64,000 nt of DNA from [Erwinia] mediterraneensis (GCF_900604315.1 NZ_LR026978.1:2149615-2213614); one strand, 5' to 3'. Counted from the first letter of the stretch, positions 1 to 9,036 are shown. The notes: generated by a model from the sequence alone, not told the origin. Translations and numbers: made by a program.

Positions 1-413
1 AACTGGATATCCACTACGCCTGCCAGTGCGATTTCTTTATGCCCAACGAAACCGAACTGGAAATTCTTACCGGTATGCCGGTGGAGAGTGATGAGCAGGT
101 CAGGCTGGCCGGAAAATCGCTGCTGCAGCGCGGGCTGAAAAATCTGGTGATTACGCTGGGCAGCCGCGGTTCGCTGTGGATGCAGGGCGACGAGGTGCAT
201 TTCGTGGCGCCGACACCGGTAAACGCCATCGATACCAGCGGCGCGGGAGATGCCTATATCGGCTGCTTTGCGCGCATGTTACTGAAAACCGGCGATATCA
301 AACAGGCAATGCAGTATGCCTCCGCCTACGCCGCCTGCAGTGTCACCGGTCGCGGCACACAATGCTCCTACCCGGACGCGGACAGCTTCCAGCGTTTTCT
401 CAATGTTAACTGA
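1..413 (+). CDS. PfkB-family carbohydrate kinase, C-terminal part (cut by window start)
   Basis: Only the C-terminal portion is present. The reading frame is open from base 3, so the gene begins outside the window. The family transfers phosphate from ATP to a hydroxyl of a sugar or nucleoside. The residues seen include NETE in the substrate/ATP region, a GSRG segment and the family signature DTSGAGDAYIG, whose GAGD loop forms the anion hole and carries the catalytic aspartate. The stop is 9 bases before the fucP-like start, so the two are probably co-transcribed with the epimerase-like gene that follows. The context suggests it phosphorylates the sugar imported by the next gene. The exact substrate cannot be told from the fragment; ribokinase or fructokinase-like enzymes look the same here. 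Confidence 0.9.
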   Translation, partial: LDIHYACQCDFFMPNETELEILTGMPVESDEQVRLAGKSLLQRGLKNLVITLGSRGSLWMQGDEVHFVAPTPVNAIDTSGAGDAYIGCFARMLLKTGDIKQAMQYASAYAACSVTGRGTQCSYPDADSFQRFLNVN

Positions 414-422
414 GGTTCAGCT

Positions 423-1748
423 ATGCAAAAGAACATTGTTCAGCAGCCGGATGGCTATCTCAATAAGACACCGATTTTTCAGTTCATTTTGCTCTCTTGT
501 CTGTTTCCGCTCTGGGGCTGCGCCGCCAGCCTCAACGATATTCTGATCACTCAGTTCAAAAGCGTGTTTGCCCTGAGTGATTTTGCCAGTGCGCTGGTGC
601 AGAGCGCGTTTTACGGCGGCTACTTTCTGATTGCCATTCCGGCGTCGCTGGTGATCCGCAAAACCAGTTACAAGCTGGCGATCCTGATGGGGCTGGCGCT
701 CTATATCCTCGGGTGTGTGCTGTTCTATCCGGCGTCGCATATGGCGACCTATACCATGTTCCTGGCGGCGATTTTTGCTATCGCTATCGGCCTGAGCTTT
801 CTGGAAACAGCCGCCAACACCTACAGCTCCATGATCGGCCATCGCGATCATGCGACCCTGCGTCTGAATATCAGCCAGACCTTCTATCCGGTGGGCGCGC
901 TGATGGGCATTGTGCTGGGGAAATATCTGGTGTTCCAGGAGGGCGATAGCCTGGAGAGCCAGATGGCGAACATGAGCGCAGAGCAAATACATGCGTTCCG
1001 CCTGAACATGCTGGAGCACACCCTGGAACCTTATAAGTATCTGGTACTGGTGCTGGTTGTCGTCATGCTGCTGTTTATGTTTACCCGCTACCCACGCTGC
1101 AAGCCGGAGAGCCATAAAAAATCGCTGCCTTCACTGGGTGAAACCCTGCGCTATCTGGCGAAAAACCGTCACTTCAGACGCGGCATTATGGCGCAGTTCC
1201 TCTATGTAGGGATGCAGGTGGCGGTGTGGTCATTCACCATTCGTCTGGCGCTGACGCTGGGGGCGACCAATGAACGTCACGCTTCGAACTTTATGATCTA
1301 CAGCTTTATCTGCTTCTTTATCGGTAAGTTTGTCGCCAACTTTCTGATGACGCGCTTCCGGGCAGAAAAAGTGCTGATTGCCTATTCTGTCGTTGGGGTG
1401 GCGACGCTCGCCTGGGTGATGCTGGCGCAGAACTTTACGGCTGTGTATGCCGCGGTGTTTGTCAGCGTGCTGTTTGGCCCGTGCTGGGCAACCATCTACG
1501 CCGGTACACTGGCGACGGTAGAGAACAAATATACCGAAGTGGCGGGCGCCTTTATTGTGATGGCGATTGTCGGCGCGGCCTTTATTCCGGCGCTGCAGGG
1601 ACTGGTTTCCGATTACCTCGGCTCCATGCAGCTGGCGTTCGGCGTTTCACTGCTCTGCTTTGCCTGGGTCGGCTTCTACTTCTGGGGCGAATTACGCTAT
1701 AAAAATCAGGCCAAAGCGGCCGGTGTGCTGGTGGAGGAGCTGTCATGA
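423..1748 (+). CDS. FucP-like sugar:proton symporter (MFS, FHS family)
   Basis: A 441-residue inner-membrane protein with about 12 hydrophobic segments, resembling the L-fucose:H+ symporter FucP and the glucose/galactose members of the FHS family. The early PLWGCAASLNDIL segment and the FLETAANTY segment of helix 4 match FucP positions that carry the acidic residues used in proton coupling and sugar binding. A GAGG ribosome binding site lies 7 bases before the ATG. The stop overlaps the next gene's start (ATGA). The neighbouring kinase and aldose-epimerase-like protein support a role in uptake of a monosaccharide. No fucose catabolic genes are visible, so fucose is not established as the substrate. 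Confidence 0.85.
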   Translation: MQKNIVQQPDGYLNKTPIFQFILLSCLFPLWGCAASLNDILITQFKSVFALSDFASALVQSAFYGGYFLIAIPASLVIRKTSYKLAILMGLALYILGCVLFYPASHMATYTMFLAAIFAIAIGLSFLETAANTYSSMIGHRDHATLRLNISQTFYPVGALMGIVLGKYLVFQEGDSLESQMANMSAEQIHAFRLNMLEHTLEPYKYLVLVLVVVMLLFMFTRYPRCKPESHKKSLPSLGETLRYLAKNRHFRRGIMAQFLYVGMQVAVWSFTIRLALTLGATNERHASNFMIYSFICFFIGKFVANFLMTRFRAEKVLIAYSVVGVATLAWVMLAQNFTAVYAAVFVSVLFGPCWATIYAGTLATVENKYTEVAGAFIVMAIVGAAFIPALQGLVSDYLGSMQLAFGVSLLCFAWVGFYFWGELRYKNQAKAAGVLVEELS

Positions 1749-2758
1749 AAACCCGTTTACCCTTAAGCCGCGAGCAGTTTCATACCACGCCCACGCTGCT
1801 GCTGGAAAATGATGCCTTCAGCGTGGAACTGTTCCGTTATCCTGCCGGTATTGAAGCGGTCAGGTTACGCAACCGGCGCGGCAGCGTGGTGATACTGCCG
1901 TTTTACGGTCAGATGATCTGGGATGCGGAATTTGACGGCCAGCAGATGACAATGGGCAACCGCTTCAGGCAGCCGCTGCCCGGCAGCAATATTATCGATA
2001 CTTACGGCTGTTTCGCCTTTCACTCCGGCCTGCTGGCTAACGGCTGTCCCTCTGCGGAGGACAACCATCCGCTGCATGGCGAGATGGCCTGTGCCCGCAT
2101 GGACAGCGCATGGATTATGCTGGAAGAGGACTGCGTGGCGCTGGAGGGTGAGAGCGAGTACATCAAAGGGTTTGGGCATCACTATCTGGCGGCACCTGCG
2201 GTACGCCTGCAGGCCGACGCCGCGCGTATGCATATCGATATGCAGGTAACCAACCTCGCCGGCGCGCCAATGCCGCTGCAGTATATGTGTCATCTCAACT
2301 ACGCCTGGGTGGAGGGCGGACGTTTTCGCCAGTCGATCCCGGATGATGCCTTCCGGCTGCGCACCAGCATTCCCGCGCATGTGCAGCCCACGCCGCGCTG
2401 GCGCGCCTTTACCGAACAGCTGGCAAACGATCCGCAGGCGTTGCGCCAGCTGGATCAGCCGGAAATGTACGATCCGGAAATCGTCTTTTTCGCCGATCAT
2501 CTGCCGCAGTATGGTGATGAGTTACAGTTTGAACTGCATGCACCGACGGGGCACGCCTTTATGACGCGCTTCTCCAGCGCGCAGTTCCCCCATGCGACGC
2601 GCTGGATCCTCTACAATCAGGATCAACAGGTAGCCGCCTTTGTCCTGCCCGCCACCTGTCGTCCCGAGGGCTTTAACGCGGCGCAGCAGGCGGGCACGCT
2701 GATTATGCTGGCGTCAGGCGAGCAGCGCAGTTTTAGCGTGGAAACCGGTCTGCTGTAA
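1745..2758 (+). CDS. DUF4432 / aldose 1-epimerase-like protein
   Basis: A 337-residue protein predicted to be a cytoplasmic beta-sandwich of the galactose-mutarotase superfamily, closest to the DUF4432 group (E. coli YphB-like). Early residues contain the segment LPFYGQMIWDAEFDG, typical of the group. Conserved histidines occur in HPLHGEM and in MCHLNYAW, positions that in aldose epimerases help ring opening. Its start overlaps the transporter stop by 4 bases, indicating translational coupling. It probably interconverts anomers of, or otherwise processes, the sugar handled by the kinase and FucP-like transporter. That is inference from context; biochemical function of DUF4432 proteins is poorly known. 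Confidence 0.8.
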   Translation: MKTRLPLSREQFHTTPTLLLENDAFSVELFRYPAGIEAVRLRNRRGSVVILPFYGQMIWDAEFDGQQMTMGNRFRQPLPGSNIIDTYGCFAFHSGLLANGCPSAEDNHPLHGEMACARMDSAWIMLEEDCVALEGESEYIKGFGHHYLAAPAVRLQADAARMHIDMQVTNLAGAPMPLQYMCHLNYAWVEGGRFRQSIPDDAFRLRTSIPAHVQPTPRWRAFTEQLANDPQALRQLDQPEMYDPEIVFFADHLPQYGDELQFELHAPTGHAFMTRFSSAQFPHATRWILYNQDQQVAAFVLPATCRPEGFNAAQQAGTLIMLASGEQRSFSVETGLL

Positions 2759-2766
2759 CGCAGAGC

Positions 2767-2788
2767 AAGGCAGCCTGCGGGCTGCCTT
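2767..2788. terminator. Bidirectional hairpin between the sugar module and urtE
   Basis: A perfect 9-bp stem (AAGGCAGCC / GGCTGCCTT) with a 4-base loop sits between two converging genes and overlaps the urtE stop codon. It lacks a strong T tract on either side. It is the likely shared 3' end of the epimerase-like and urt transcripts. Confidence 0.6.
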
Positions 2789-3485
2789 AAATTGCCACCT
2801 GCGCACGCACGCCATCCGCTTCCATAGTCGCGCCGCGTCCACGCTGTACAATCTCGCCGCGTGACATCACCAGATAGCTGTCAGCCAGTTCCGCCGCAAA
2901 ATCATAAAACTGCTCTACCAGCAGGATCGCCATATCGCCACGCCCGGCCAGCTGGCGGATCACCGCGCCGATCTCTTTGATCACTGAGGGCTGGATCCCT
3001 TCAGTAGGCTCATCGAGGATCAGCAGCTGCGGTCGACAGGCGAGGGCGCGACCGATGGCAAGCTGCTGCTGCTGGCCGCCCGACAGATCGCCGCCGCGTC
3101 GCGTGCGCATATCGTGCAGCACCGGAAACAGCTGATAAATCTCTTCCGGCACCTGCTTCGCCTGCGCGCCGGAAAAGCGCGCCAGCCCCAGCAGCAGATT
3201 CTCTTCCACTGTCAGACGGGGAAAAATTTCGCGCCCCTGCGGCACATAAGCGATGCCCGCCTGCACGCGCTGATGGGGTTTGTGCTGGTTAATCAGTTTG
3301 CCCTGCCAGCGGATCTCGCCCGATTTCGCCGGAATCAGCCCCATCAGGCACTTCAGCAGCGTGGTCTTGCCGACGCCGTTGCGTCCGAGCAGACAGGTGA
3401 TTTCGCCCGGTTGTGCCTCAAACGACAGGCCGCGCAAAATGTGGCTGCCGCTGTAATATTGATTCAGTTCCGATACCTGTAACAT
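2787..3485 (-). CDS. urtE: Urea ABC transporter ATP-binding protein UrtE
   Basis: A 232-residue ABC ATPase, the last gene of the urea operon. Walker A reads GRNGVGKTT near residue 35, the signature is LSGGQQQQLAIGRAL and Walker B is LLILDEP. It resembles LivF-type ATPases of the branched-chain amino acid class, but its place after urtABCD identifies it as UrtE. It energises urea import together with UrtD at the cytoplasmic face of the UrtB/UrtC permeases. Its ATG directly follows the urtD stop with no gap, so the two are translationally coupled. Confidence 0.95.
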   Translation of the reverse strand: MLQVSELNQYYSGSHILRGLSFEAQPGEITCLLGRNGVGKTTLLKCLMGLIPAKSGEIRWQGKLINQHKPHQRVQAGIAYVPQGREIFPRLTVEENLLLGLARFSGAQAKQVPEEIYQLFPVLHDMRTRRGGDLSGGQQQQLAIGRALACRPQLLILDEPTEGIQPSVIKEIGAVIRQLAGRGDMAILLVEQFYDFAAELADSYLVMSRGEIVQRGRGATMEADGVRAQVAI

Positions 3486-4277
3486 TCAGCGCCCCAGATA
3501 GACTTCAATCACCTGCTCGTTGGCCTGCACCTCACGCAACGAGCCCTCCGCCAGCACCTGTCCCTGATGCAGCACCGTGACATGATCAGCGATGGTTTCC
3601 ACAAAGCCCATGTCATGTTCCACCACCATCAGCGAATGCTTACCGGCCAGACTGCGGAACAGCTCAGCGGTGTAAGCGGTTTCGGCATCGGTCATCCCGG
3701 CGGCGGGTTCATCGAGCAGCAGCAGATGCGGCTCCTGTACCAGCAACATGCCAATCTCGAGAAATTGCTTTTGGCCGTGGGAAAGCAGCCCCGCTTTGCG
3801 CTGGCGTTCGCCGCCGAGACGCAACAGCTTCAGCACCTCGTCGATGCGATCCTGCTGCTCGCTGTTCAGCCGTGCGCGCAGGCTGGCCCAGACCGACTTA
3901 TCGCTTTTCAACGCGATTTCCAGATTTTCAAACACCGTCAGCGCTTCAAACACCGTGGGTTTCTGGAATTTGCGGCCAATCCCGGCGCGGGCGATCGCCA
4001 CCGGCGACAGGGTGGTGAGATCGGTATCCTGGTCATACAGCACCCGACCGTTATCGGGCCGGGTTTTTCCGGTGATCACATCCATCAGCGTGGTTTTACC
4101 CGCGCCGTTTGGGCCGATCACGCAGCGCAACTCGCCGGCGCCAATCTGCAGCGACAGATCGGTCAGCGCACGAAAGCCATCAAAGGAGACGTTAATCTTC
4201 TCCAGTAGCAGCACCGGATCGCGCTGCTCCCGGTGACGATCGGCCGGGAGCGGATGCGTAAAAGGGGAATCAGTCAT
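3486..4277 (-). CDS. urtD: Urea ABC transporter ATP-binding protein UrtD
   Basis: A 263-residue LivG-like ABC ATPase with Walker A GPNGAGKTT, a SHGQKQFLEIGMLL signature and Walker B LLLLDEPAAGMT. I place the start at 4277 (MTDSPF...): a GGAGA ribosome binding site lies about 4-8 bases upstream and the ATG overlaps the urtC stop. A longer frame up to 4310 would add 11 residues without a better site. It pairs with UrtE to drive urea transport. Confidence 0.94.
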   Translation of the reverse strand: MTDSPFTHPLPADRHREQRDPVLLLEKINVSFDGFRALTDLSLQIGAGELRCVIGPNGAGKTTLMDVITGKTRPDNGRVLYDQDTDLTTLSPVAIARAGIGRKFQKPTVFEALTVFENLEIALKSDKSVWASLRARLNSEQQDRIDEVLKLLRLGGERQRKAGLLSHGQKQFLEIGMLLVQEPHLLLLDEPAAGMTDAETAYTAELFRSLAGKHSLMVVEHDMGFVETIADHVTVLHQGQVLAEGSLREVQANEQVIEVYLGR

Positions 4278-5346
4278 GTCGTCTCCGGCGCAATAATCCG
4301 ATAACGCCACGCGGCAGAAACAGCGTGACCAGAATAAACATCAGCCCGAGGAAAAAGAGCCAGTACTCCGGGAAAGCCACGGTAAACCAGCTTTTCGCGC
4401 CGTTCACAATGGCGGCACCGAGCAGCGGGCCCACCAGGGTGCCGCGTCCGCCCAGCGCCACCCAGATGGCCGCTTCAATGGAGTTGGTGGGAGACATCTC
4501 ACTCGGGTTGATAATGCCCACCTGCGGCACGTAGAGCGCTCCCGCCAGGCCGCACAGCACCGCCGAAAGTGTCCAGACAAACAGCTTAAAGCCGCGCGGA
4601 TCGTAACCGCAGAACATCAGGCGGTTCTCGGCATCACGTACTGCCGTCAGCACGCGGCCAAACTTGCTGCGCGCCAGCGCCAGCCCGATGCCAAGGGCGA
4701 TCAGCAGCAGCAGCAGGGTGGCGACAAACAGCCCGATGCGCGTGCCGGTCGCGATGATGTTGTAGCCGAGCAGGGTGGTGAAGCCGGTAAAGCCGTTGTT
4801 GCCGCCAAAACCGGTTTCGTTACGGAAAAAGAGCAGCATTCCTGCCCAGGTAAGCGCCTGGGTCATGATGGAGAAATAGACCCCTTTGATTTTCGAGCGG
4901 AAGGCAAAAAAGCCGAACAGCAGCGCCAGCAGGCCGGGCACCAGTACGATCAGACAGAGGGTCCAGGCAAAATATTGCGTACCGCTCCAGAACCAGGGCA
5001 GTTCACTCCACGAGAGGAACGACATAAAGGCGGGCAGACCATCCCCTGCCGCCTGACGCATCAGATACATGCCCATCGCGTAGCCGCCAAGGGCGAAAAA
5101 CAGCGCGTGCCCGAGGGAGAGTAAACCGGCATAGCCCCACACCAGATCAAGCGCCACCGCGACCACGGCGTAACAGAGAATTTTCCCGGTCAGCGTCAGC
5201 GTCCAGGTGGAAATCGCCAGCGGATGATCGGCCGGTAACAGCGCCAGAAAGGGCATCAGCAGCAGAGCCAGCAGCAGTAGCGCCCCGAGGCTGCGGGTCA
5301 GGCGTGGCGCTTTACGCGCCACCGTTAAGGTCATTGGCTGTGACAT
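4270..5346 (-). CDS. urtC: Urea ABC transporter permease UrtC
   Basis: A 358-residue LivM-type inner-membrane permease with about 10 hydrophobic segments. The segment VWGYAGLLSLGHALFFALGG and the coupling-loop segment AVRDAENRLMFCGYD are typical of the family. It forms the translocation channel with UrtB. Its ATG overlaps the urtB stop (TGATG) and its own stop overlaps the urtD start, so four genes are tightly coupled. Confidence 0.95.
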   Translation of the reverse strand: MSQPMTLTVARKAPRLTRSLGALLLLALLLMPFLALLPADHPLAISTWTLTLTGKILCYAVVAVALDLVWGYAGLLSLGHALFFALGGYAMGMYLMRQAAGDGLPAFMSFLSWSELPWFWSGTQYFAWTLCLIVLVPGLLALLFGFFAFRSKIKGVYFSIMTQALTWAGMLLFFRNETGFGGNNGFTGFTTLLGYNIIATGTRIGLFVATLLLLLIALGIGLALARSKFGRVLTAVRDAENRLMFCGYDPRGFKLFVWTLSAVLCGLAGALYVPQVGIINPSEMSPTNSIEAAIWVALGGRGTLVGPLLGAAIVNGAKSWFTVAFPEYWLFFLGLMFILVTLFLPRGVIGLLRRRRHD

Positions 5347-6920
5347 CAGTCGATTACCCTCCCTTTAAAGGCGAACAGGCCCTGCGGACGTTTCTGGATA
5401 AACAGGATGATCAGCATCAGGATCAGGATCTTGCCCAGCACCGCCCCCATCTGCGGCTCCAGCACCTTGTTCAGAATACCGAGGCCAAAGGCGGCGACCA
5501 CGCTGCCCGCCAGCTGGCCTACGCCGCCCAGCACCACCACCAGGAATGAATCGATAATGTATCCCTGGCCCAGCTCCGGCCCGACATTCCCCAGCTGCGA
5601 CAGGGCAACGCCGCCCAGTCCGGCAATGCCGGAGCCGAGACCGAAAGCCAGCATATCAACGCGGCCGGTGGGCACGCCGCAGCAGTCGGCCATGGCGCGA
5701 TTTTGCGTTACGGCGCGCACGTTCAGACCGAGACGCGTTTTGTTCAGCAGCAGCCAGGTGAGGATCAACACGGCGATAACGAACAGCAGCACGGCGATGC
5801 GGTTATAAGGCAGCACCAGATTGGGCAGCAGCTGCAGACCGCCGGAGAGCCAGCCCGGATTGGCGACCTCCAGGTTCTGGGTGCCAAACAGCACGCGCAC
5901 CAGCTGAATCAGGATCAGGCTGATGCCCCAGGTTGCCAGCAGGGTCTCCAGCGGACGACCATAGAGATGGCGGATAACGGTGCGCTCCAGCAGCATCCCC
6001 AGGGCAGCGGTGAGCAGAAAGGCGACCGGCAGCGCCAGCAGCGGATACCAGGCGATCCATTGCGGTGCCAGATGTTGAAACAGACTCTGTACCAGCCAGG
6101 TGGCGTAAGCGCCCAGCATCAGCATTTCGCCGTGCGCCATGTTAATCACCCCGAGCAGGCCGTAAGTGATCGCCAGGCCCAGCGCGGCGAGCAGCAGGAT
6201 CGATCCCAGCGAGAGACCGGTAAAGGCCTGGCCGAGCAGATCACCCCACAGTAAACGCTGTTTAAGCTGTTGCAGGCTGTGCAGCGCGGCGGCGCGCACC
6301 GCGGCATCGGGTTCGACGCTCGCCTGCGTCAGGGGTTGCAGGCTCGCCTGCACGGCGGGTTCGCCGGTTTCACCCAGTAATTTCACCGCCTGCAGACGCA
6401 CTTCGGGGCGGGCATCGCTCAGTTGCAGACTGGCGGCCGCCAGCGTCAGCGCATCGCGCACGCGGGCGTCAGGTTCGACAGCAAGCTGTTTTTCAATCAG
6501 CGGCAGCTGTTCGCTGACCCCTTCGTTCTGTAACTGACGCGCCGCGCGCAGACGGGTGTCGGGATTGTCGCTGACCAGCTGATGGGCGGCGAGCGCGGCA
6601 GAAACCAGCACGCGCAGCCGGTTATTCATAAACAGTTTTTTGCTGCTGCCAGCGGGATGCGGCGCGCTATCCAGCGCGATCAGCTTGCCAGCCACTTTGC
6701 TGAACGGCTGTTTGTTCTGGTCGATAACCACGCTTTCGTTGCGCAGCGCCTCCAGCAACGGCAGGCGACGGGCATCAGGCGCGGCGGCCCACTGCTGCAG
6801 CAGCGCCGCCTGCTGGTTGCGGCTGGCGGCAGCGAAATCGGCTCCCGCACCAGCCTGCGCCAGCAGCGGCAGCAACAGGCAGAGCGACAGCAGTGGAAAA
6901 AGGAGAGGGCGTAGTGTCAT
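5346..6920 (-). CDS. urtB: Urea ABC transporter permease UrtB with N-terminal HEAT-like region
   Basis: A 524-residue protein. Residues 1-24 form a signal-like hydrophobic segment. Residues about 25-220 are hydrophilic and helix-rich with HEAT-like repeats (for example DAAVRAAALHSLQQL), expected to lie in the periplasm. The remainder is a LivH-type permease with segments such as ITYGLLGVINMAHGEMLMLG and the coupling-loop stretch NRAMADCCGVPTG. Many proteobacterial UrtB proteins have this long N-terminal extension; its job is not known. It works with UrtC in urea uptake. Confidence 0.94.
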   Translation of the reverse strand: MTLRPLLFPLLSLCLLLPLLAQAGAGADFAAASRNQQAALLQQWAAAPDARRLPLLEALRNESVVIDQNKQPFSKVAGKLIALDSAPHPAGSSKKLFMNNRLRVLVSAALAAHQLVSDNPDTRLRAARQLQNEGVSEQLPLIEKQLAVEPDARVRDALTLAAASLQLSDARPEVRLQAVKLLGETGEPAVQASLQPLTQASVEPDAAVRAAALHSLQQLKQRLLWGDLLGQAFTGLSLGSILLLAALGLAITYGLLGVINMAHGEMLMLGAYATWLVQSLFQHLAPQWIAWYPLLALPVAFLLTAALGMLLERTVIRHLYGRPLETLLATWGISLILIQLVRVLFGTQNLEVANPGWLSGGLQLLPNLVLPYNRIAVLLFVIAVLILTWLLLNKTRLGLNVRAVTQNRAMADCCGVPTGRVDMLAFGLGSGIAGLGGVALSQLGNVGPELGQGYIIDSFLVVVLGGVGQLAGSVVAAFGLGILNKVLEPQMGAVLGKILILMLIILFIQKRPQGLFAFKGRVID

Positions 6921-6969
6921 GACGGTGCCTTTAACAGGTTGTCGATCCTTTAGCCGCGTCTTCGCGCCA

Positions 6970-6994
6970 GCCCACTCCCGCCAGGGGAGTGGGC
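6970..6994 (-). other. Intergenic hairpin between urtA and urtB
   Basis: A perfect 10-bp inverted repeat (GCCCACTCCC / GGGAGTGGGC) with a 5-base loop lies in the 110-base gap after urtA. No T tract follows it on the minus strand. Binding-protein genes are often followed by such a structure, which protects the upstream mRNA and gives more binding protein than permease. That role is inferred here. Confidence 0.7.
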
Positions 6995-7030
6995 CAGGTT
7001 ACAGATGTAAAGAGGCGGACAGGGCGCGCC

Positions 7031-8299
7031 TTACAGCGCGCTTTTTACCGGATGATCCGGTTTCTGGTCATTGCCCGGCAGATAAGGACTCCACGGCTGC
7101 GCGCGGACCGGCTGCTCGGTTTGCCAGACCACATTGAACTGGCCGTTTTCCTGCACTTCGCCAATCATCACCGGCTTGTGCAGATGGTGGTTGGTTTTAT
7201 CCATGGTCAGGGTAAAGCCATCAGGCGCGGTGACCGTCTGACCGGCCATCGCAGCGCGCACTTTATCCACATCGGTGGTGCCCGCTTTTTCTACCGCCTG
7301 CGCCCACATATGAATGCCCACCCAGGTGGCTTCCATCGGATCGTTGGTCACTACGGTGCTGGCGTTCGGCAGGTTATGCGCTTTGGCATAGGCGCGGTAT
7401 GCGGCCACGAATTTCTCATTGGTGGGATTGTCGACCGATTCAAAGTAGTTCCAGGCGGCCAGCTGGCCCACCAGCGGTTTGGTATCGATACCGCGCAGCT
7501 CCTCTTCCCCCACCGAGAATGCGATTACCGGAATATCAGTGGCTTTGATGCCCTGATTCGCCAGCTCTTTATAGAAAGGCACGTTAGAGTCGCCGTTGAT
7601 GGTCGACACCACTGCTGTCTTGCCGGCGGCAGAGAACTTTTTGATGTTGGCGACAATGGTCTGATAATCGCTGTAGCCAAACGGCGTATAGACCTCTTCA
7701 ATATCTTTGTCCTCAACGCCTTTTGCATGCAGGAAGGCGCGCAGGATTTTATTGGTGGTACGCGGATAGACGTAGTCCGTACCCAGCAGGAAGAAACGTT
7801 TGGCGCTGCCGCCATCTTCACTCATTAAATATTCCACTGCCGGGATCGCCTGCTGATTCGGCGCGGCACCGGTATAGAAGACGTTGGGCGACATCTCTTC
7901 CCCTTCATACTGCACCGGGTAGAACAGCAGACCATTCAGCTCTTCGAACACCGGCAGCACCGACTTGCGTGATACCGAGGTCCAGCAGCCAAACACCGCC
8001 GCCACCTTGTCCTGGCTTAACAGCTGACGGGCTTTTTCGGCAAACAGCGGCCAGTTAGAGGCGGGATCGACCACCACCGGCTCCAGCTTTTTCCCCAGCA
8101 CGCCGCCTTTGGCGTTAATCTCGTCGATGGTCATCAGCGCGACATCTTTCAGCGGCGTTTCCGATATCGCCATGGTGCCAGAGAGGGAGTGCATAATGCC
8201 TATTTTTATGGTGTCAGCGGCCTGCGCGCCCCACGACCATCCCAGACTGACTACGCTGGCGGAGAGAGCAAAAGCCTTGAGCAACGAACGTCTTTTCAT
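7031..8299 (-). CDS. urtA: Urea-binding periplasmic protein UrtA
   Basis: A 422-residue substrate-binding protein of the type 1 periplasmic-binding (LivJ-like) family. The N-terminus has a twin-arginine-like signal (KRRSLLKAF followed by a hydrophobic stretch and AQA), so export may be by Tat. The mature part starts near ADTIKIGIMHSLSGTMA. It captures urea in the periplasm for UrtBCDE. It lies 26 bases after gntR in the same orientation and before the hairpin at 6970. Confidence 0.95.
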   Translation of the reverse strand: MKRRSLLKAFALSASVVSLGWSWGAQAADTIKIGIMHSLSGTMAISETPLKDVALMTIDEINAKGGVLGKKLEPVVVDPASNWPLFAEKARQLLSQDKVAAVFGCWTSVSRKSVLPVFEELNGLLFYPVQYEGEEMSPNVFYTGAAPNQQAIPAVEYLMSEDGGSAKRFFLLGTDYVYPRTTNKILRAFLHAKGVEDKDIEEVYTPFGYSDYQTIVANIKKFSAAGKTAVVSTINGDSNVPFYKELANQGIKATDIPVIAFSVGEEELRGIDTKPLVGQLAAWNYFESVDNPTNEKFVAAYRAYAKAHNLPNASTVVTNDPMEATWVGIHMWAQAVEKAGTTDVDKVRAAMAGQTVTAPDGFTLTMDKTNHHLHKPVMIGEVQENGQFNVVWQTEQPVRAQPWSPYLPGNDQKPDHPVKSAL

Positions 8300-8325
8300 G
8301 ATGAAAACCCCTAAAGGATGATAAA

Positions 8326-9027
8326 TTATTCAATGGGTTGAAGCCGGGCCTGCTGTAACATGTGTAAAGTGATTTTCCTGACTTCCGCCTTGCTGATAGT
8401 GATATGCGCGGTCAGGATGCGCTGTGCCTCCTCGCTCTGTTGCTGAAAAACGGCCTGTAAAATGTCCGCGTGTTCGCGGTACGTGGCATCCACGCGATCG
8501 TCACGGGTAAAGTCGAGACGGCGGATGATGCGAATTTTTTCTGTGAGTTCCGCGTGAATACGCGCCATCTCCGCGTTGCCCGCCGCCGTCAGCAGAGCCC
8601 GATGAAAATCTTCATCGTGCAGCGAGACCGTCTTCCCCTCCTCCAGGCGCGCATCGTCCATCCAGAACTGCTTTAACGCCGCCAGCTGACTGGCGCAGCA
8701 CGTGGCGGGTAGCGCGCACAAACGGCGCACGGCTTCCCGTTCCAGCACCATGCGCAGGTCATACAGCTCCTCGAAGTAGGCGAAATCGAACGGCCTGACC
8801 TGCCAGCCGCTGCGGAAGTAGACCTCGACGTAACCTTCCCGCTCGAGCCGGAACAGCGCCTGACGCACCGGCGTACGGCTGACTGCCAGGCGCGCCGCGA
8901 TTTCGCTCTCGCTGAAGCGATCGCCAGGCATCAGGCGGAATTCAAAGATGTCGTTCTTCAGCGCCTGATAAACGCGTTCTGCCAGCGCTTGCGGACGCTC
9001 TTTACGGCGTTGCGAGTCGGTCTGCAT
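8326..9027 (-). CDS. GntR/FadR-family regulator with FCD domain, probable regulator of the urea operon
   Basis: A 233-residue transcription factor. Residues about 10-80 form the winged helix-turn-helix (SESEIAARLAVSRTPVRQALFRLE is the typical GntR recognition region). The C-terminal half is an all-helical FCD ligand domain with histidines in HDEDFH and later positions that commonly bind a metal. The gene lies between uca and urtA inside the operon, 9 bases after uca, so it is probably autoregulated. The likely operator is the palindrome at 14464-14489. The effector is unknown; urea, allophanate or a derivative is plausible. Confidence 0.88.
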   Translation of the reverse strand: MQTDSQRRKERPQALAERVYQALKNDIFEFRLMPGDRFSESEIAARLAVSRTPVRQALFRLEREGYVEVYFRSGWQVRPFDFAYFEELYDLRMVLEREAVRRLCALPATCCASQLAALKQFWMDDARLEEGKTVSLHDEDFHRALLTAAGNAEMARIHAELTEKIRIIRRLDFTRDDRVDATYREHADILQAVFQQQSEEAQRILTAHITISKAEVRKITLHMLQQARLQPIE

Positions 9028-9036
9028 CGGTTATCC

